From Chitinophagales bacterium (GTDB taxonomy: Bacteria; Bacteroidota; Bacteroidia; Chitinophagales; Chitinophagaceae): a DNA stretch of 64,000 bases. The notes under the pieces were generated by a model, which had not been told where the DNA came from, did no database searches, and saw only the letters and a list, made by a program, of their open reading frames with translations. The DNA lies in NCBI GenBank assembly GCA_015654695.1, contig JAATGJ010000033.1:1-64000 (forward strand). The letters are read 5' to 3'. Below are positions 52,585 to 61,706 of the stretch, in pieces (position 1 is the first letter of the stretch; the number at the start of each line of letters is the position of its first letter). The translations under genes were made by a program, and so were the position numbers.

Positions 52585-53142
52585 TCATTTTATTCCCAGC
52601 GCTTTATTGATCGGGGCCCTGTCAATGTATTGAATGGTCCGGTCAATTTTATCATTGGCGTCAAAATGATGGTCTGTGTGTGTCCAGAATATAAGTTTTT
52701 TACCGTTTTTATATTTCACATTTACCTCGTACCAGCTCAATAACCAAACTCCTGCCTGGTCAGGTCCTTTCTGGGGTGTGTTTACTTTAAGCGGCAACCA
52801 GATGTCATTGCTGAAGGTGATGGAATCAATAACGTCTTTTCTCCTGTCTGTCCAATATTTTTCAATAGCCGCCTTACCACCCAGGCTATCTCCTGCTGAC
52901 CATTGGTAAACAGCATTGTCAGCATAGCCGGACATCCAGCCTGCAATATCGCCACTGGTCATTTGAGCGATCATTTTTTTCCCCCACTCTGCGTATTTGG
53001 GGTCAGCAAATTCTGATGGAGCAGGCGTTTTGTCTTTGTCTGCGCCCGCTGTGGTTTCTGTTGTTTTGGGATCGTCTTTTTTTTCGTTGTTGCAGGCAAG
53101 CAGCAGCATACATGCCGCCGACATGATGAAAATTTTTTTCAT
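52585..53142 (-). CDS. Lipoprotein with SnoaL/NTF2-like domain
   Basis: Protein of 185 residues. The signal peptide ends with the lipobox MLLLAC (Cys17), followed by an Asn/Lys/Asp-rich tether. The main domain (about 50-180) is an NTF2-like cone: MIAQMTSGDIAGWMSGYADN, AVYQWSAGDSLGGKAAIEKY and VNVKYKNGKKLIFWTHTDHHF. Such domains bind small molecules or act as cyclases; the active residues cannot be judged. The gene has a terminator at 52535 and stands alone. Confidence 0.82.
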   Translation of the reverse strand: MKKIFIMSAACMLLLACNNEKKDDPKTTETTAGADKDKTPAPSEFADPKYAEWGKKMIAQMTSGDIAGWMSGYADNAVYQWSAGDSLGGKAAIEKYWTDRRKDVIDSITFSNDIWLPLKVNTPQKGPDQAGVWLLSWYEVNVKYKNGKKLIFWTHTDHHFDANDKIDRTIQYIDRAPINKALGIK

Positions 53143-53258
53143 GTTAAACGTTTTTGGTTTTGTTTACTAAAATAAATAAGAAGGGAGGGATCGCCGGTCC
53201 GAATAGGGCGAGGAGGATAGGAAAGCTAAGATTTTCGACGGATTAAAAAAAAATTTAA

Positions 53259-55154
53259 TCAGACTATCTCACTCAGCTCCAGCCAACGCAGTTCTTTTTC
53301 ATCTAACAGCCTTGTTATTTCGCCAATGCGGTGGGAGAGTTGCTGTAGCTCTTCAAAAGGCGTAGTACTACTATTTAGCTTTGCCGTAGTGGTTTCTTTT
53401 TCTTTTACCAGGTCAGCGATATCTTTTTCTAATAATTCAAATTCTCTTTTTTCTTTGAAAGAAGGTTTCTTTTTGTTGGCAGTTACCGGTTGCTGGTTCC
53501 CGTTTTCACCAGCTTGCTCCTTCTTTACTGGCAACTGGATGCTGGTAACTGGTAACTGTTCCTGCTCTTTCTGCCAGATCCTGTACTGTGAATAGTTTCC
53601 CGGAAAATCCCTGACTTCACCATCTCCTTCAAATACGAATAAATGATCTACCAGTTTATCCATAAAATATCTGTCGTGGGATACAATAACAAGGCAGCCC
53701 TGGAATTCACTGAGAAAATTTTCTACTACTCCCAGTGTAGGAAGGTCAAGATCGTTGGTTGGTTCATCCAGTACAAGAAAATTAGGATTACGGAATAAAA
53801 TGGAAAGTAAATGCAATCTTCTTCTTTCGCCACCACTAAGTTTACTGATATAAGTATATTGTTTGTCCGGATCGAATAAAAACAGTTGAAGAAACTGGGC
53901 AGCATTTAATGTACCGCCATTGGCCAATGGAAAATGTTCGGCTATATTTTTCACAAACTCAATTACACGCATGTCTCCCTTTACAATTAAGCCCTGCTGG
54001 GAATAGTTGCCAAATATCACCGTATCGCCAACATTTACTTTCCCGCTATCAGCTTGTTCTATGCCCTGCATGATATTGGTGAAAGTGGATTTGCCCACCC
54101 CGTTTTTACCGACAATGCCGACACGTTCCCCTTTCTTGAAATTGTAATCGAATCCTTTTAATATCACTTTATCGTCATAGCTTTTATATACTTTTTTTAA
54201 TTCAATCACTTTGCCGCCAAGCCGGTTCATTTTCATCTGTAGTTCTACCTGCTGGTCTTCCATCTTTTGTTTGGCTTTCTTTTCTACTTCATAAAAATTG
54301 TCCTGCCGGCTTTTGCTTTTGGTGGTCCTGGCTTTGGGTTGCTTACGCATCCATTCCAGTTCCTTGCGGTAGGTATTCTTTGCTTTATCAATACTGGCCA
54401 TTTCACTTTCTATCCTTGCCGCTTTTCTTTCGAGGTAGTTTTCATAATCCCCTTTATAAACGTAAAGGTTGCTGCCATCCAATTCCCATATTTCTTTACA
54501 AACAGTATCGAGGAAATAACGGTCGTGGGTAACAAGCAGCAGCGTTACATTTTCCTTATCAAGATATCGTTCCAGCCATTCTACCATTTCTACATCTAAA
54601 TGGTTTGTGGGCTCATCCATGACCAGCAACACATGTTTATGTTCAAAACCAATATCAATTAATGTTTTTGCGAGGGCTACTCTTTTTCGCTGGCCGCCAC
54701 TTAATGTGTTGACAATTTGATTGAGGTTGTGAATATTCAGCTTGCCAAGCACCTGTTGCACTTTAGCATCAAAGTCCCATGCGCTAAGATCATCCATTTT
54801 ATGGATAGCATCGTTAAGCTTATCCGGATCATTTCCTTCACTTAGTGCTTCAAACTCTTTAATGGCATTGAGAACAGGATGGTCGTGGAAAAATATATTG
54901 TCAAGGATGGAACGATTTTCTGTAAACACAGGTTCCTGTTCAAACAATACGACATCCACATCTTTATTGATACGGCATTTTCCTTCATCCGCAGTTTCTT
55001 TGCCCGCCAGTATTTTCAATAAAGTGGATTTGCCGGAACCATTCCGGGCTATCAGCGCGATCTTATCACCTTCTTCAATATTAAATGAGATGTTTGAAAA
55101 AAGAGGAGTGATGCCATAACTTTTCGTCAGACCTTCGGCAGAAACATAATGCAT
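53259..55154 (-). CDS. uup: ABC-F ATPase (Uup-like)
   Basis: Soluble protein of about 631 residues with two ABC ATPase domains and no membrane part. Domain 1 has ALIARNGSGKSTLLKILAG, signature LSGGQRKRVALAK and Walker B LLVMDEPTNHLD. Domain 2 has VGIVGKNGVGKSTFTNIM, LSGGERRRLHLL and FLVLDEPTNDLD. A linker helix rich in K/R (KAARIESEMASIDKAKNTYR) lies between. The C-terminal coiled coil (about 565-630) is like that of Uup, which acts on ribosomes or DNA repair/replication. A stretch before it (QLPVTSIQLPVKKEQ) is encoded by a repeat, see 53480-53560. The start at 55154 is preferred because an upstream TTG lies inside a promoter box. Confidence 0.93.
   Translation of the reverse strand: MHYVSAEGLTKSYGITPLFSNISFNIEEGDKIALIARNGSGKSTLLKILAGKETADEGKCRINKDVDVVLFEQEPVFTENRSILDNIFFHDHPVLNAIKEFEALSEGNDPDKLNDAIHKMDDLSAWDFDAKVQQVLGKLNIHNLNQIVNTLSGGQRKRVALAKTLIDIGFEHKHVLLVMDEPTNHLDVEMVEWLERYLDKENVTLLLVTHDRYFLDTVCKEIWELDGSNLYVYKGDYENYLERKAARIESEMASIDKAKNTYRKELEWMRKQPKARTTKSKSRQDNFYEVEKKAKQKMEDQQVELQMKMNRLGGKVIELKKVYKSYDDKVILKGFDYNFKKGERVGIVGKNGVGKSTFTNIMQGIEQADSGKVNVGDTVIFGNYSQQGLIVKGDMRVIEFVKNIAEHFPLANGGTLNAAQFLQLFLFDPDKQYTYISKLSGGERRRLHLLSILFRNPNFLVLDEPTNDLDLPTLGVVENFLSEFQGCLVIVSHDRYFMDKLVDHLFVFEGDGEVRDFPGNYSQYRIWQKEQEQLPVTSIQLPVKKEQAGENGNQQPVTANKKKPSFKEKREFELLEKDIADLVKEKETTTAKLNSSTTPFEELQQLSHRIGEITRLLDEKELRWLELSEIV
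53480..53560. repeat. Dispersed repeat motifs inside the ABC-F linker
   Basis: Plus-strand words AACTGGATGCTGGTAACTGG and TAACTG (53534-53558), and GTTACCGGTTGCTGG nearby, match short CTGG-rich tandem words common between genes in Chitinophagaceae. Here they are translated as QLPVTSIQLPV and NQQPVTANK in the linker between ATPase domain 2 and the coiled coil. Confidence 0.5.
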
Positions 55155-55160
55155 ATTGTG

Positions 55161-55168
55161 CAAAGATA
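55161..55168 (-). promoter_or_regulatory. -7 box of the ABC-F gene
   Basis: TATCTTTG on the minus strand is a perfect TAnnTTTG box ending 6 bases before the ATG at 55154. No clear TTG at the normal distance. It suggests a leaderless mRNA. Confidence 0.45.
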
Positions 55169-55201
55169 AAGAAGCCTGAAGGTTTTGAGGAAAAAGAAAG
55201 G

Positions 55202-55849
55202 TTAGCGGCTTATAAAGTAAATGAGGAAACTAAGCAGCAGCGTTATCAATAGAAGGCTCCAGATTCTGTATTTGTACCAGGTATCATTGGTTTGAGAATG
55301 TTTAACGTATTTGTTTATAGCCCGGGCAGAAATGGCGTCAGTATTTAATTTCATCAATCTTAATGACAAAGGTTTTGCATATACCCAGGGAAGGGGCCGG
55401 CTGCTGTTCAGTAGTAAGTCAACAATATTTTTATTAATTTCTGTTTCATCGAAACTGTTCAGCTTTCTGATCGTATCATCAGAAAGAACCTGGCAGATAT
55501 GATCATACAGGCCTTCTTTATCCATCCGGTATATATCCAGCTTTGAAACATATTTATCCAGTTCAAGTACCTGCTGTAAAACAGTAACAGGCGTGATGAC
55601 GGTTTCCGTATTCTTTTTATTAATGCTCTGATCGTACCATCGCTGCTGGAGGTAGTATTCTTTTTTCGCGGGGTCGCTTAATACTTCATAAGCTTCTTTC
55701 ACCATTTCAAATTGCGCAGCGGCATACAGATCATTATCATTTTTATCAGGATGATACTGATGGGCCAGGCGGCGGTAAGCGGTTTTTATTTCCTGCAGCG
55801 TAGCGGAAGGAGGTAACTCCAGAATTTTATAATAATCTTTCCCTTGCAA
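55202..55849 (-). CDS. Membrane-anchored J-domain protein
   Basis: DnaJ-type co-chaperone of 215 residues. The J domain is at the N terminus (about 4-68): DYYKILELPPSATLQEIKTA, AHQYHPDKND with the essential HPD, and AYEVLSDPAKKEYY. A middle helical region of unknown function (80-185) precedes one C-terminal membrane helix (IWSLLLITLLLSFLIYFIS). This makes it a tail-anchored protein with the J domain in the cytoplasm, likely recruiting DnaK to a membrane client. The start is a TTG at 55849; the codons from it are Q-G-K-D-Y-Y. It is about 50 bases upstream of the ABC-F gene on the same strand. Confidence 0.85.
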   Translation of the reverse strand: MQGKDYYKILELPPSATLQEIKTAYRRLAHQYHPDKNDNDLYAAAQFEMVKEAYEVLSDPAKKEYYLQQRWYDQSINKKNTETVITPVTVLQQVLELDKYVSKLDIYRMDKEGLYDHICQVLSDDTIRKLNSFDETEINKNIVDLLLNSSRPLPWVYAKPLSLRLMKLNTDAISARAINKYVKHSQTNDTWYKYRIWSLLLITLLLSFLIYFISR

Positions 55850-55901
55850 ACCGCGGCGAAGATAGAAGTTAGAATAATAATGAAGAGACGAAGTTTCTCT
55901 T

Positions 55902-56753
55902 TTACTTTAAATATTTTGCCCAGAAATCAAGTGTTCGTTGCCAGGCGAGTTTAGCTGCCGCTTCATTATATCTTGCAGGCGCCGTGTCATTATGAAAAGC
56001 ATGATTGGCTCCTTCATATATATAAAGTTCGTAAGGGATTTTTGCATCCTTCAATGCTTGTTCATAAGCAAGTATGCCGGCATTTACCCGTTCATCTAAT
56101 CCGCCGTAATGCAATTGAACTGCCCCTTTTATTTTGGGTACTTCAACAGCATCGGGCTGGCGGCCATAAAATGCTACCGCTGCTTTCAAAGAAGGAACGT
56201 TCACTGCAAGGCTATTACTCATAGCACCACCCCAGCAAAAACCCACGCAACCAAATTTGCCGTTACTGTCTTTTCGCCCGGGCAGGTAATCAAAGACTTT
56301 AATAAAATTCTGCAGGTTGTCTTCTGCTTTCAGTTCCTGGAATTTTGTTCTTGCTTCATCTTCATTAGCCGGTGTGCCTCCTAATGAAGAAAGTGCATTG
56401 GGTGCAATGGCTAAATAACCGGCTTTTGCAGCACGGCGTGTTACATCTTCAATATGTGCATTCAATCCCCGGTTTTCATGGATCACTACAACGGTTGCAT
56501 ATTTTTTCTCTTCTTTGGGTCTCGCTACATAAGCCTGCATATCTCCGTTGATGCCGGGATAAATAATACGTTCAGTAAAAAGATCATCATCAGGAGTAAC
56601 GGCTGCGTGGGCCTGGTTTACTTCAATCATGGGTAAAATAGCCATAGCCGCTGCGGTACCACCAGCCAAAATGGCGAGTCGGCGTAAAAACTCCTGGCGG
56701 CTAAGAGGTTTATGTGTGTACTCATCGTACAAGTTGATGATGCGCTGGTCCAT
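55902..56753 (-). CDS. Dienelactone hydrolase family protein with a Tat-like signal
   Basis: Exported alpha/beta hydrolase of 283 residues. The N terminus has SRQEFLRRLAILAGGTAAAM, a twin-Arg-like signal before AHA. The dienelactone hydrolase core follows: VVIHENRGLNAHIEDVTRRA, GCVGFCWGGAMSNSL with the nucleophilic Cys, LHYGGLDERVN with Asp, and YEGANHAFHND with His. The Cys-Asp-His triad is complete. Natural substrates of relatives are lactones or esters; the substrate here is unknown. The gene is followed by a DnaJ gene on the same strand. Confidence 0.9.
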   Translation of the reverse strand: MDQRIINLYDEYTHKPLSRQEFLRRLAILAGGTAAAMAILPMIEVNQAHAAVTPDDDLFTERIIYPGINGDMQAYVARPKEEKKYATVVVIHENRGLNAHIEDVTRRAAKAGYLAIAPNALSSLGGTPANEDEARTKFQELKAEDNLQNFIKVFDYLPGRKDSNGKFGCVGFCWGGAMSNSLAVNVPSLKAAVAFYGRQPDAVEVPKIKGAVQLHYGGLDERVNAGILAYEQALKDAKIPYELYIYEGANHAFHNDTAPARYNEAAAKLAWQRTLDFWAKYLK

Positions 56754-56999
56754 ATAAATTATTTAATGACTTTAAAGTTACGTAGAATGACTTCATAAAA
56801 GAGCAGGGCAGGGGCACTTGGAGTTGGAGAAGCAGCGTGAGCATTGCTACAGTTCACCCACTGGCTCGAGGTTTTTAATCTGGAAATGAATTTCTGGGCA
56901 ACAACAAAAATGTGGTTTGCAGATAAAGGGCATGGGGAATTAATTATCTGGTGTAGTAAAATGAAGCTGCTTTCATGGGGCGTCTTTTCGTTTTGGCCA

Positions 57000-57110
57000 T
57001 AACGTTTTCATAACAATGCGGCTAATGTTTTCATAAAATCATAAAACTATTATACATGCAACCATGATGGCATAGTAATAGGTCATATTTTTGATTTACG
57101 CAAACGTTTG
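57000..57110 (+). promoter_or_regulatory. Control region of the DUF6600 gene: direct repeats, -7 box, palindrome
   Basis: TAACGTTTTCATAA (57000-57013) and TAATGTTTTCATAA (57023-57036) are direct repeats with start-to-start spacing of 23, about two helical turns. A perfect -7 box TATTTTTG lies at 57086-57093, and the 10-bp palindrome CAAACGTTTG sits at 57101-57110 near the expected start of transcription. This looks like a regulated promoter. From 56754 to 56999 I see nothing else. Confidence 0.55.
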
Positions 57111-57143
57111 ACTTCGATATTGAAAACAATAAATTCTAATTAC

Positions 57144-58580
57144 ATGAAACGGATCTTACAAATTACCGCTCTTGCCTTTTTGGTAATGCTTGGCGGTTCA
57201 TGGCTAAACGCAGCATCCGCCCAGCCCGGCGATTACGATGATAATGGCGGTGATGTTTCTTACCAGGCATTTTACGATGAACTAAGCCCTCATGGCCGAT
57301 GGATAGATTACCCGGAGTATGGTTATGTATGGGCGCCCAATGATATAAATGGTTTCCGCCCTTATGAAACAAACGGGCATTGGGTATGGACAGATGATTA
57401 TGACTGGATGTGGGTATCTGATTATTCCTGGGGATGGGCGCCATTTCATTATGGCCGCTGGTTTAATGACCCCTATTACGGATGGATGTGGATGCCCGGT
57501 TATGAATGGTCGCCTGCATGGGTAGCCTGGCGTGATGGTGGTGATTATTATGGATGGGCGCCACTAAGGCCGGGTTTTAATATCGGTATTAATATCTCAA
57601 TAGGAAGTTATAATCCGCCGGTTGATTACTGGTGTTTTGCCCCGCGTCGTTATATTTCTTCACCCCGTATTTATGATTATTGCATGGACAGGGGCCGGAA
57701 TGTGACTATCATTAACAATACTACTATTATTAATAATTATGGGCGGAGAAATAATGTCTTTATAAATGGTCCCCGCCGTGTTGATGCAGAAAGATATACT
57801 GGCCGAATCAATCCTGTTCGTTTCCGTGAGTCATCAAGGCCCGGCCGTACAACATTCAGAAATAACGAAGTATCTGTTTACCGCCCAAGAGTGCAAAGAG
57901 ATAATAACCGCCAGTTCACTCCCCGCAACGTTGATCGCTATGAAAGGAATGGTACTAATAATGGTACCGGAGTAAGAGGTGACAGGAATAATAATGGCAA
58001 TAATAATGATCGTGGAAACGGTAACAATTTACCCGGCCGCAGGGATGATGATCGTGTTGGCCGCAGGAACAATAATGAAGCTGGCCAGCAAGGTAATAAT
58101 GATAATAACCGCAGGTTGGAGCGTCGCAATATATCAGAAAGAAGAAATGATCAGCAGGGAAATAATAACAACGAAGGCAACAGGAATATTGAAAGAAGAC
58201 GGGACACGCCTGACCGGAACAATGGCAACAATAATAATCAGCCGGGTAATAATGACAGAACAACAAGGAGACCTGTTGAACAAAGAAATAATGAAGTGCG
58301 TCAACCGCAGAACAATAATGATAACAACAGGAGAATAGAACGCCGGAATGTATTTGAGCGGCGTGATAATAATTCACCCTCTCAGCCAAACAGGCGGGAA
58401 ATAAGAACTGATAATCGCTTTGAAAGACAACAACAACCTGCACAGCCACCGCAACGGCAGGAACAAAGGCAGCCACGCCAGTTTGAAAACCGTAGTCAGG
58501 GTGGTGGCAATACCCGTGAGCAGCGTAGCGGTAATACTAACAACCGGGGAGAACGCAGAAGCTCCAACAGGCGCGGATAA
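57144..58580 (+). CDS. DUF6600-like secreted protein with Asn/Arg-rich tail
   Basis: Protein of 478 residues from the ATG at 57144, which opens a signal peptide (KRILQITALAFLVMLGGSWL, ending AASAQ). Residues about 35-150 carry Trp/Tyr-rich repeats of the DUF6600 type: ELSPHGRWIDYPEYGYVWAP, YETNGHWVWTDDYDWMWVSD, GRWFNDPYYGWMWMPGYEWS. After about residue 230 the chain is low complexity, almost only Asn, Arg, Gln, Asp and Gly (RNNNGNNNDRGNGNN), very basic. A tail like this could bind RNA, DNA or polysaccharide. A 10-bp palindrome and direct repeats precede the gene. Confidence 0.82.
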   Translation: MKRILQITALAFLVMLGGSWLNAASAQPGDYDDNGGDVSYQAFYDELSPHGRWIDYPEYGYVWAPNDINGFRPYETNGHWVWTDDYDWMWVSDYSWGWAPFHYGRWFNDPYYGWMWMPGYEWSPAWVAWRDGGDYYGWAPLRPGFNIGINISIGSYNPPVDYWCFAPRRYISSPRIYDYCMDRGRNVTIINNTTIINNYGRRNNVFINGPRRVDAERYTGRINPVRFRESSRPGRTTFRNNEVSVYRPRVQRDNNRQFTPRNVDRYERNGTNNGTGVRGDRNNNGNNNDRGNGNNLPGRRDDDRVGRRNNNEAGQQGNNDNNRRLERRNISERRNDQQGNNNNEGNRNIERRRDTPDRNNGNNNNQPGNNDRTTRRPVEQRNNEVRQPQNNNDNNRRIERRNVFERRDNNSPSQPNRREIRTDNRFERQQQPAQPPQRQEQRQPRQFENRSQGGGNTREQRSGNTNNRGERRSSNRRG

Positions 58581-58602
58581 AAATATTTCTCTATGAAACA
58601 GC

Positions 58603-58627
58603 AAAAGACCCTTCGGGGTCTTTTTTA
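58603..58627 (+). terminator. Terminator with UUCG tetraloop
   Basis: AAAAGACCC and GGGTCTTTT form a 9-bp stem with a TTCG loop, followed by TT. It lies 22 bases after the stop codon of the DUF6600 gene. Confidence 0.85.
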
Positions 58628-58654
58628 TTATCTGTACCTAAACTTTTACGGCGC

Positions 58655-60628
58655 TTATTGTTTTCTTAAACGTATTATATATCCTCCGCCGGGTGCCATT
58701 TTGATAGTTAGTTTGTCTTTTGATGTCAATTTTATTGTTTCTAATAAATAGTCGGACGGATACCTGTCTGCATTAATACCATCTTTGCAGATCGTTGCCT
58801 GGTAAGCCTGATCTGTTAAAAAAGAAAGATCAACTACTAATTCTCTTGCTGTCCAGTCCGTCATAGCTCCAACGAACCAGTCACTCCCTTTCTTTCGGCC
58901 TGTAACAATGTAATCACCCACTTTACCATCTATAACTATGGTGGTGTCCCATGTAGTAGGAATACTTCCAAGTAATTCCATAAATGCAGGTTCCATTAAT
59001 CCCTGTGAAGGATTGCCTGAAAATATCTGTATCGGACTTTCATATATAATGAACATGGCTGCCTGGTGACAACGTGTACCCTGTGCCATTACTTTATCAC
59101 CAACAGGCCGAAATGTTTTTTGAGTAGCATTGTCTAATATACCCGGTTCATAATCCATCGGGCCTGCCGTCATACGAATAAACGGTAGCAAAACATTATG
59201 TTCAGGCGTGGGCTTATCGCTCCAGATATTGAATTCGGAACCAAGCACACCCTCCCGGGTGATTGCATTAGGATAAGTACGGTTAAAGCCGGCTGTTTTA
59301 AAAGCGCCATGGTACATGATCATGATCTTATGCCTGGCGCAGGCTTCCGCGATTTTATAATAAAAGTTCACCATCTTTTGATCATCCCTGTCCATGAAAT
59401 CCGTCATAATAAAATCAACTCCCCATTTAGTGAATTGCTCCAATGCTGGCTCTAATTGTTTATCCAGTGTCATAGCCAATGTCCACATGCTTAGCTTAAT
59501 ATGCTTTTCTTTGGCATAAGCAGTTATTTCATCCATATTAATAGCCGGATTGATCTTAAAAAGGTCTTTGTAGTCGCTCCACCCGGCATCCATCATGATA
59601 CGGTCGAAGCCGAAACGTTTGGCAAAATCAATATAGAATTTATAGGTATCGGTATTAACACCTGCTTTGAAAGGCACATTAAATAAGTTGACACCAATGA
59701 TCCATTCGTCAGTTCCTTTGCCGGGTTGTATCCATGTTACATCATTTACCCTTGATGGGGAAGCAAGCCGATAAACAATATCATTTCCTGGTAGTTCTTT
59801 ATCTTTTTCAGCAATAATGATTACGCGCCAGGGAAAACTTCTTTCTCCTTTTGTTCTGGCAATGTAAGCAGCTCTTTTTATTACGATGGATTGCGGGAAT
59901 TCTCCTTCCGCTGTTTTTTCTTCAAGCGGGTAAGGAGCGAAATGGCCAATTAAAGAATTGCTTCCCGTGCCGGTAATGAACATCCCGGGATAATCTTCAA
60001 GATCAGATTCGGTGATCACGATCTTTGGCCCGTCAGCAGATGCAATTAAAACAGGAGAAAAGCATAGGTTTTTTTCGGTTAAGCTATCTAATGGTTTTAA
60101 CTGGTAAGGCTCTTCAAAGCTGGTGTGATAGATATCTGCATTCTCCCTTTTTACTACTTCAGGAAAATAAATAGGGTGAATAGAAGGGAAATTAAATTCT
60201 GCTATTTCATTTTGAACAGTGATAGAATCTTTTATATGTGAAAGAAAACGATAACCCACTCCGTCATTATAAACCCGGAAAACTAAAGAAAATGGTTGCT
60301 GAAAGCGTATGATGATCTCATTGTAAATATCGGGAATGTTCTTTCTTTTTTCAGGGATGGGTGAAATGATAACTGAGTTATTGTAACGGGTTGTTGTTTT
60401 TTTGAAAGATATTTTACCTGAAATGCTTACACCATTTTCTAAGATCATGTTAATGACAGAAGGAAGAAGTACCAGGTTATCTTTATAGCTGACGGAATAT
60501 GAAAGTTTATCTTTTGCCTCAATGATTACTTTTATTTTTTTATCGGGGGATAGTATCTCTTTCTTATCATTACCGTAACTATACACAGAGATAGCCGCTG
60601 CAATGATAGTGTAGCAGAATCGTCTCAT
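58655..60628 (-). CDS. Glycoside hydrolase family 97 enzyme
   Basis: Secreted alpha-glucosidase/alpha-galactosidase-type enzyme of 657 residues. A short signal peptide (RRFCYTIIAAAISVYSYG) precedes the N-terminal beta-sandwich domain (25-280) with LSYSVSYKDNLVLLPS, FSLVFRVYNDGVGYRF and FPSIHPIYFPE. The TIM-barrel part (about 285-560) has RIMMDAGWSDYKD, DFIMTDFMDRDDQKM, MIMYHGAFKTAGFNRTYPN and TREGVLGSEFNIWSDK. An Asp in the DFIMTDFMD block suggests the retaining subgroup, though this is by eye. The last domain is a C-terminal beta sandwich ending GGGYIIRLRK. It probably acts in polysaccharide use in the periplasm; no SusC/D pair is adjacent. Confidence 0.92.
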   Translation of the reverse strand: MRRFCYTIIAAAISVYSYGNDKKEILSPDKKIKVIIEAKDKLSYSVSYKDNLVLLPSVINMILENGVSISGKISFKKTTTRYNNSVIISPIPEKRKNIPDIYNEIIIRFQQPFSLVFRVYNDGVGYRFLSHIKDSITVQNEIAEFNFPSIHPIYFPEVVKRENADIYHTSFEEPYQLKPLDSLTEKNLCFSPVLIASADGPKIVITESDLEDYPGMFITGTGSNSLIGHFAPYPLEEKTAEGEFPQSIVIKRAAYIARTKGERSFPWRVIIIAEKDKELPGNDIVYRLASPSRVNDVTWIQPGKGTDEWIIGVNLFNVPFKAGVNTDTYKFYIDFAKRFGFDRIMMDAGWSDYKDLFKINPAINMDEITAYAKEKHIKLSMWTLAMTLDKQLEPALEQFTKWGVDFIMTDFMDRDDQKMVNFYYKIAEACARHKIMIMYHGAFKTAGFNRTYPNAITREGVLGSEFNIWSDKPTPEHNVLLPFIRMTAGPMDYEPGILDNATQKTFRPVGDKVMAQGTRCHQAAMFIIYESPIQIFSGNPSQGLMEPAFMELLGSIPTTWDTTIVIDGKVGDYIVTGRKKGSDWFVGAMTDWTARELVVDLSFLTDQAYQATICKDGINADRYPSDYLLETIKLTSKDKLTIKMAPGGGYIIRLRKQ

Positions 60629-60752
60629 ATAAAACTTTGAAATATGAATATAGAAAATGTCTGCCTGATACGACTATGAAATTTAAACCCCGGGACCAGG
60701 AATGAATACCCATAAAAAAATAAAAGGAGATACTCAAAGTAAAAGAAGAGAA

Positions 60753-61706
60753 TCAATCTCTGAATTCCTGGCTGATCATCAGGCCATAAAAACCTCCGTC
60801 CTGTATGCCGATACCTACGCGGCCAAAAGCAGGGTTCATGATATTGGCCCTGTGGCCGGGCGAATTCATCAGGTTAGTGTGTGCGATTTGCAGTGTTTGC
60901 GCCAACGCCAGGTTTTCACCGGCACTTTTGAATTTTATTTTCGCTTCTTTCATTCTGTCAAAAGGATCTTTTCCATCCGGATTCACATGTGCGAAATATC
61001 CACGGACAAACATATCTTTTGAATGAGCCCTTGCTACCATCGTTTCTTCCCGATCCGCTTTTAATGGTTTCAAACCTTCTTTCGCTCTTTCATTATTTAT
61101 TAACTCCAGCATTTTAGCTTCAAGGCCCGGCCGGATAGAGGGATCATCATACGTAAAATGCAATGCTACCTTTTCATGCGATTGCCGATTTACCGCCAGC
61201 CTGTTCATTGTTTGTCTTACAGCCTGGTCAAAAACAGGCGCCAGTTTCTTATTCGCCCATTCCGCCTGCATGGATAATGTAATAGCTATATGGCTGCTGC
61301 GTGTTTCCCTGGTTATGCTGTTATTTAGCGGCAATGCTAGTAACAGAGCCGCAATAACGGTAGCATATATCATACCGGTGATGAGGCCTGGTATCATACC
61401 AAACAGGTGGTTGGCGCTGCCCTGGGTGTTTTTTTCAGGTACGATGCGGAGTATCCGTTTTATGACAATCATTATAAGGACACGGGCAAAAATGATAGTG
61501 AGTATGAACGCAACAGGCAAAAGCCAGGCACCTAACGTGACAATATTGTCAATACCTTTTGCGAGGTAAGAGTAAAAAACATAACCAGCCACTATACTGC
61601 CAAGCCAGGTGAGCAGATCTAACGCGCCAATAATAAAACCTCTTTTCCATCCTGACCATACTGCCAGCAGTAAAATAAGAACAAGAAATGCATCAATCCA
61701 GTTCAT
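60753..61706 (-). CDS. CvpA-CAP domain fusion protein
   Basis: Protein of 317 residues joining two known domains. Residues 1-155 are a CvpA-family membrane domain (WIDAFLVLILLLAVWSGWKR; GALDLLTWLGSIVAGYVFYS; FARVLIMIVIKRILR; NHLFGMIPGLITGMIYATVI). After a linker, residues about 190-317 are a CAP/SCP (CAP superfamily, PR-1-like) domain: LINNERAKEGLKPLKADRE, AHSKDMFVRGYFAHVNPDGK, SAGENLALAQTLQIAHTNLM and NSPGHRANIMNPAFGRVGIG. The CAP part carries the usual His and Glu positions. CvpA has been linked to envelope homeostasis. With the CAP domain outside the membrane, the protein may anchor a CAP effector. Confidence 0.88.
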   Translation of the reverse strand: MNWIDAFLVLILLLAVWSGWKRGFIIGALDLLTWLGSIVAGYVFYSYLAKGIDNIVTLGAWLLPVAFILTIIFARVLIMIVIKRILRIVPEKNTQGSANHLFGMIPGLITGMIYATVIAALLLALPLNNSITRETRSSHIAITLSMQAEWANKKLAPVFDQAVRQTMNRLAVNRQSHEKVALHFTYDDPSIRPGLEAKMLELINNERAKEGLKPLKADREETMVARAHSKDMFVRGYFAHVNPDGKDPFDRMKEAKIKFKSAGENLALAQTLQIAHTNLMNSPGHRANIMNPAFGRVGIGIQDGGFYGLMISQEFRD

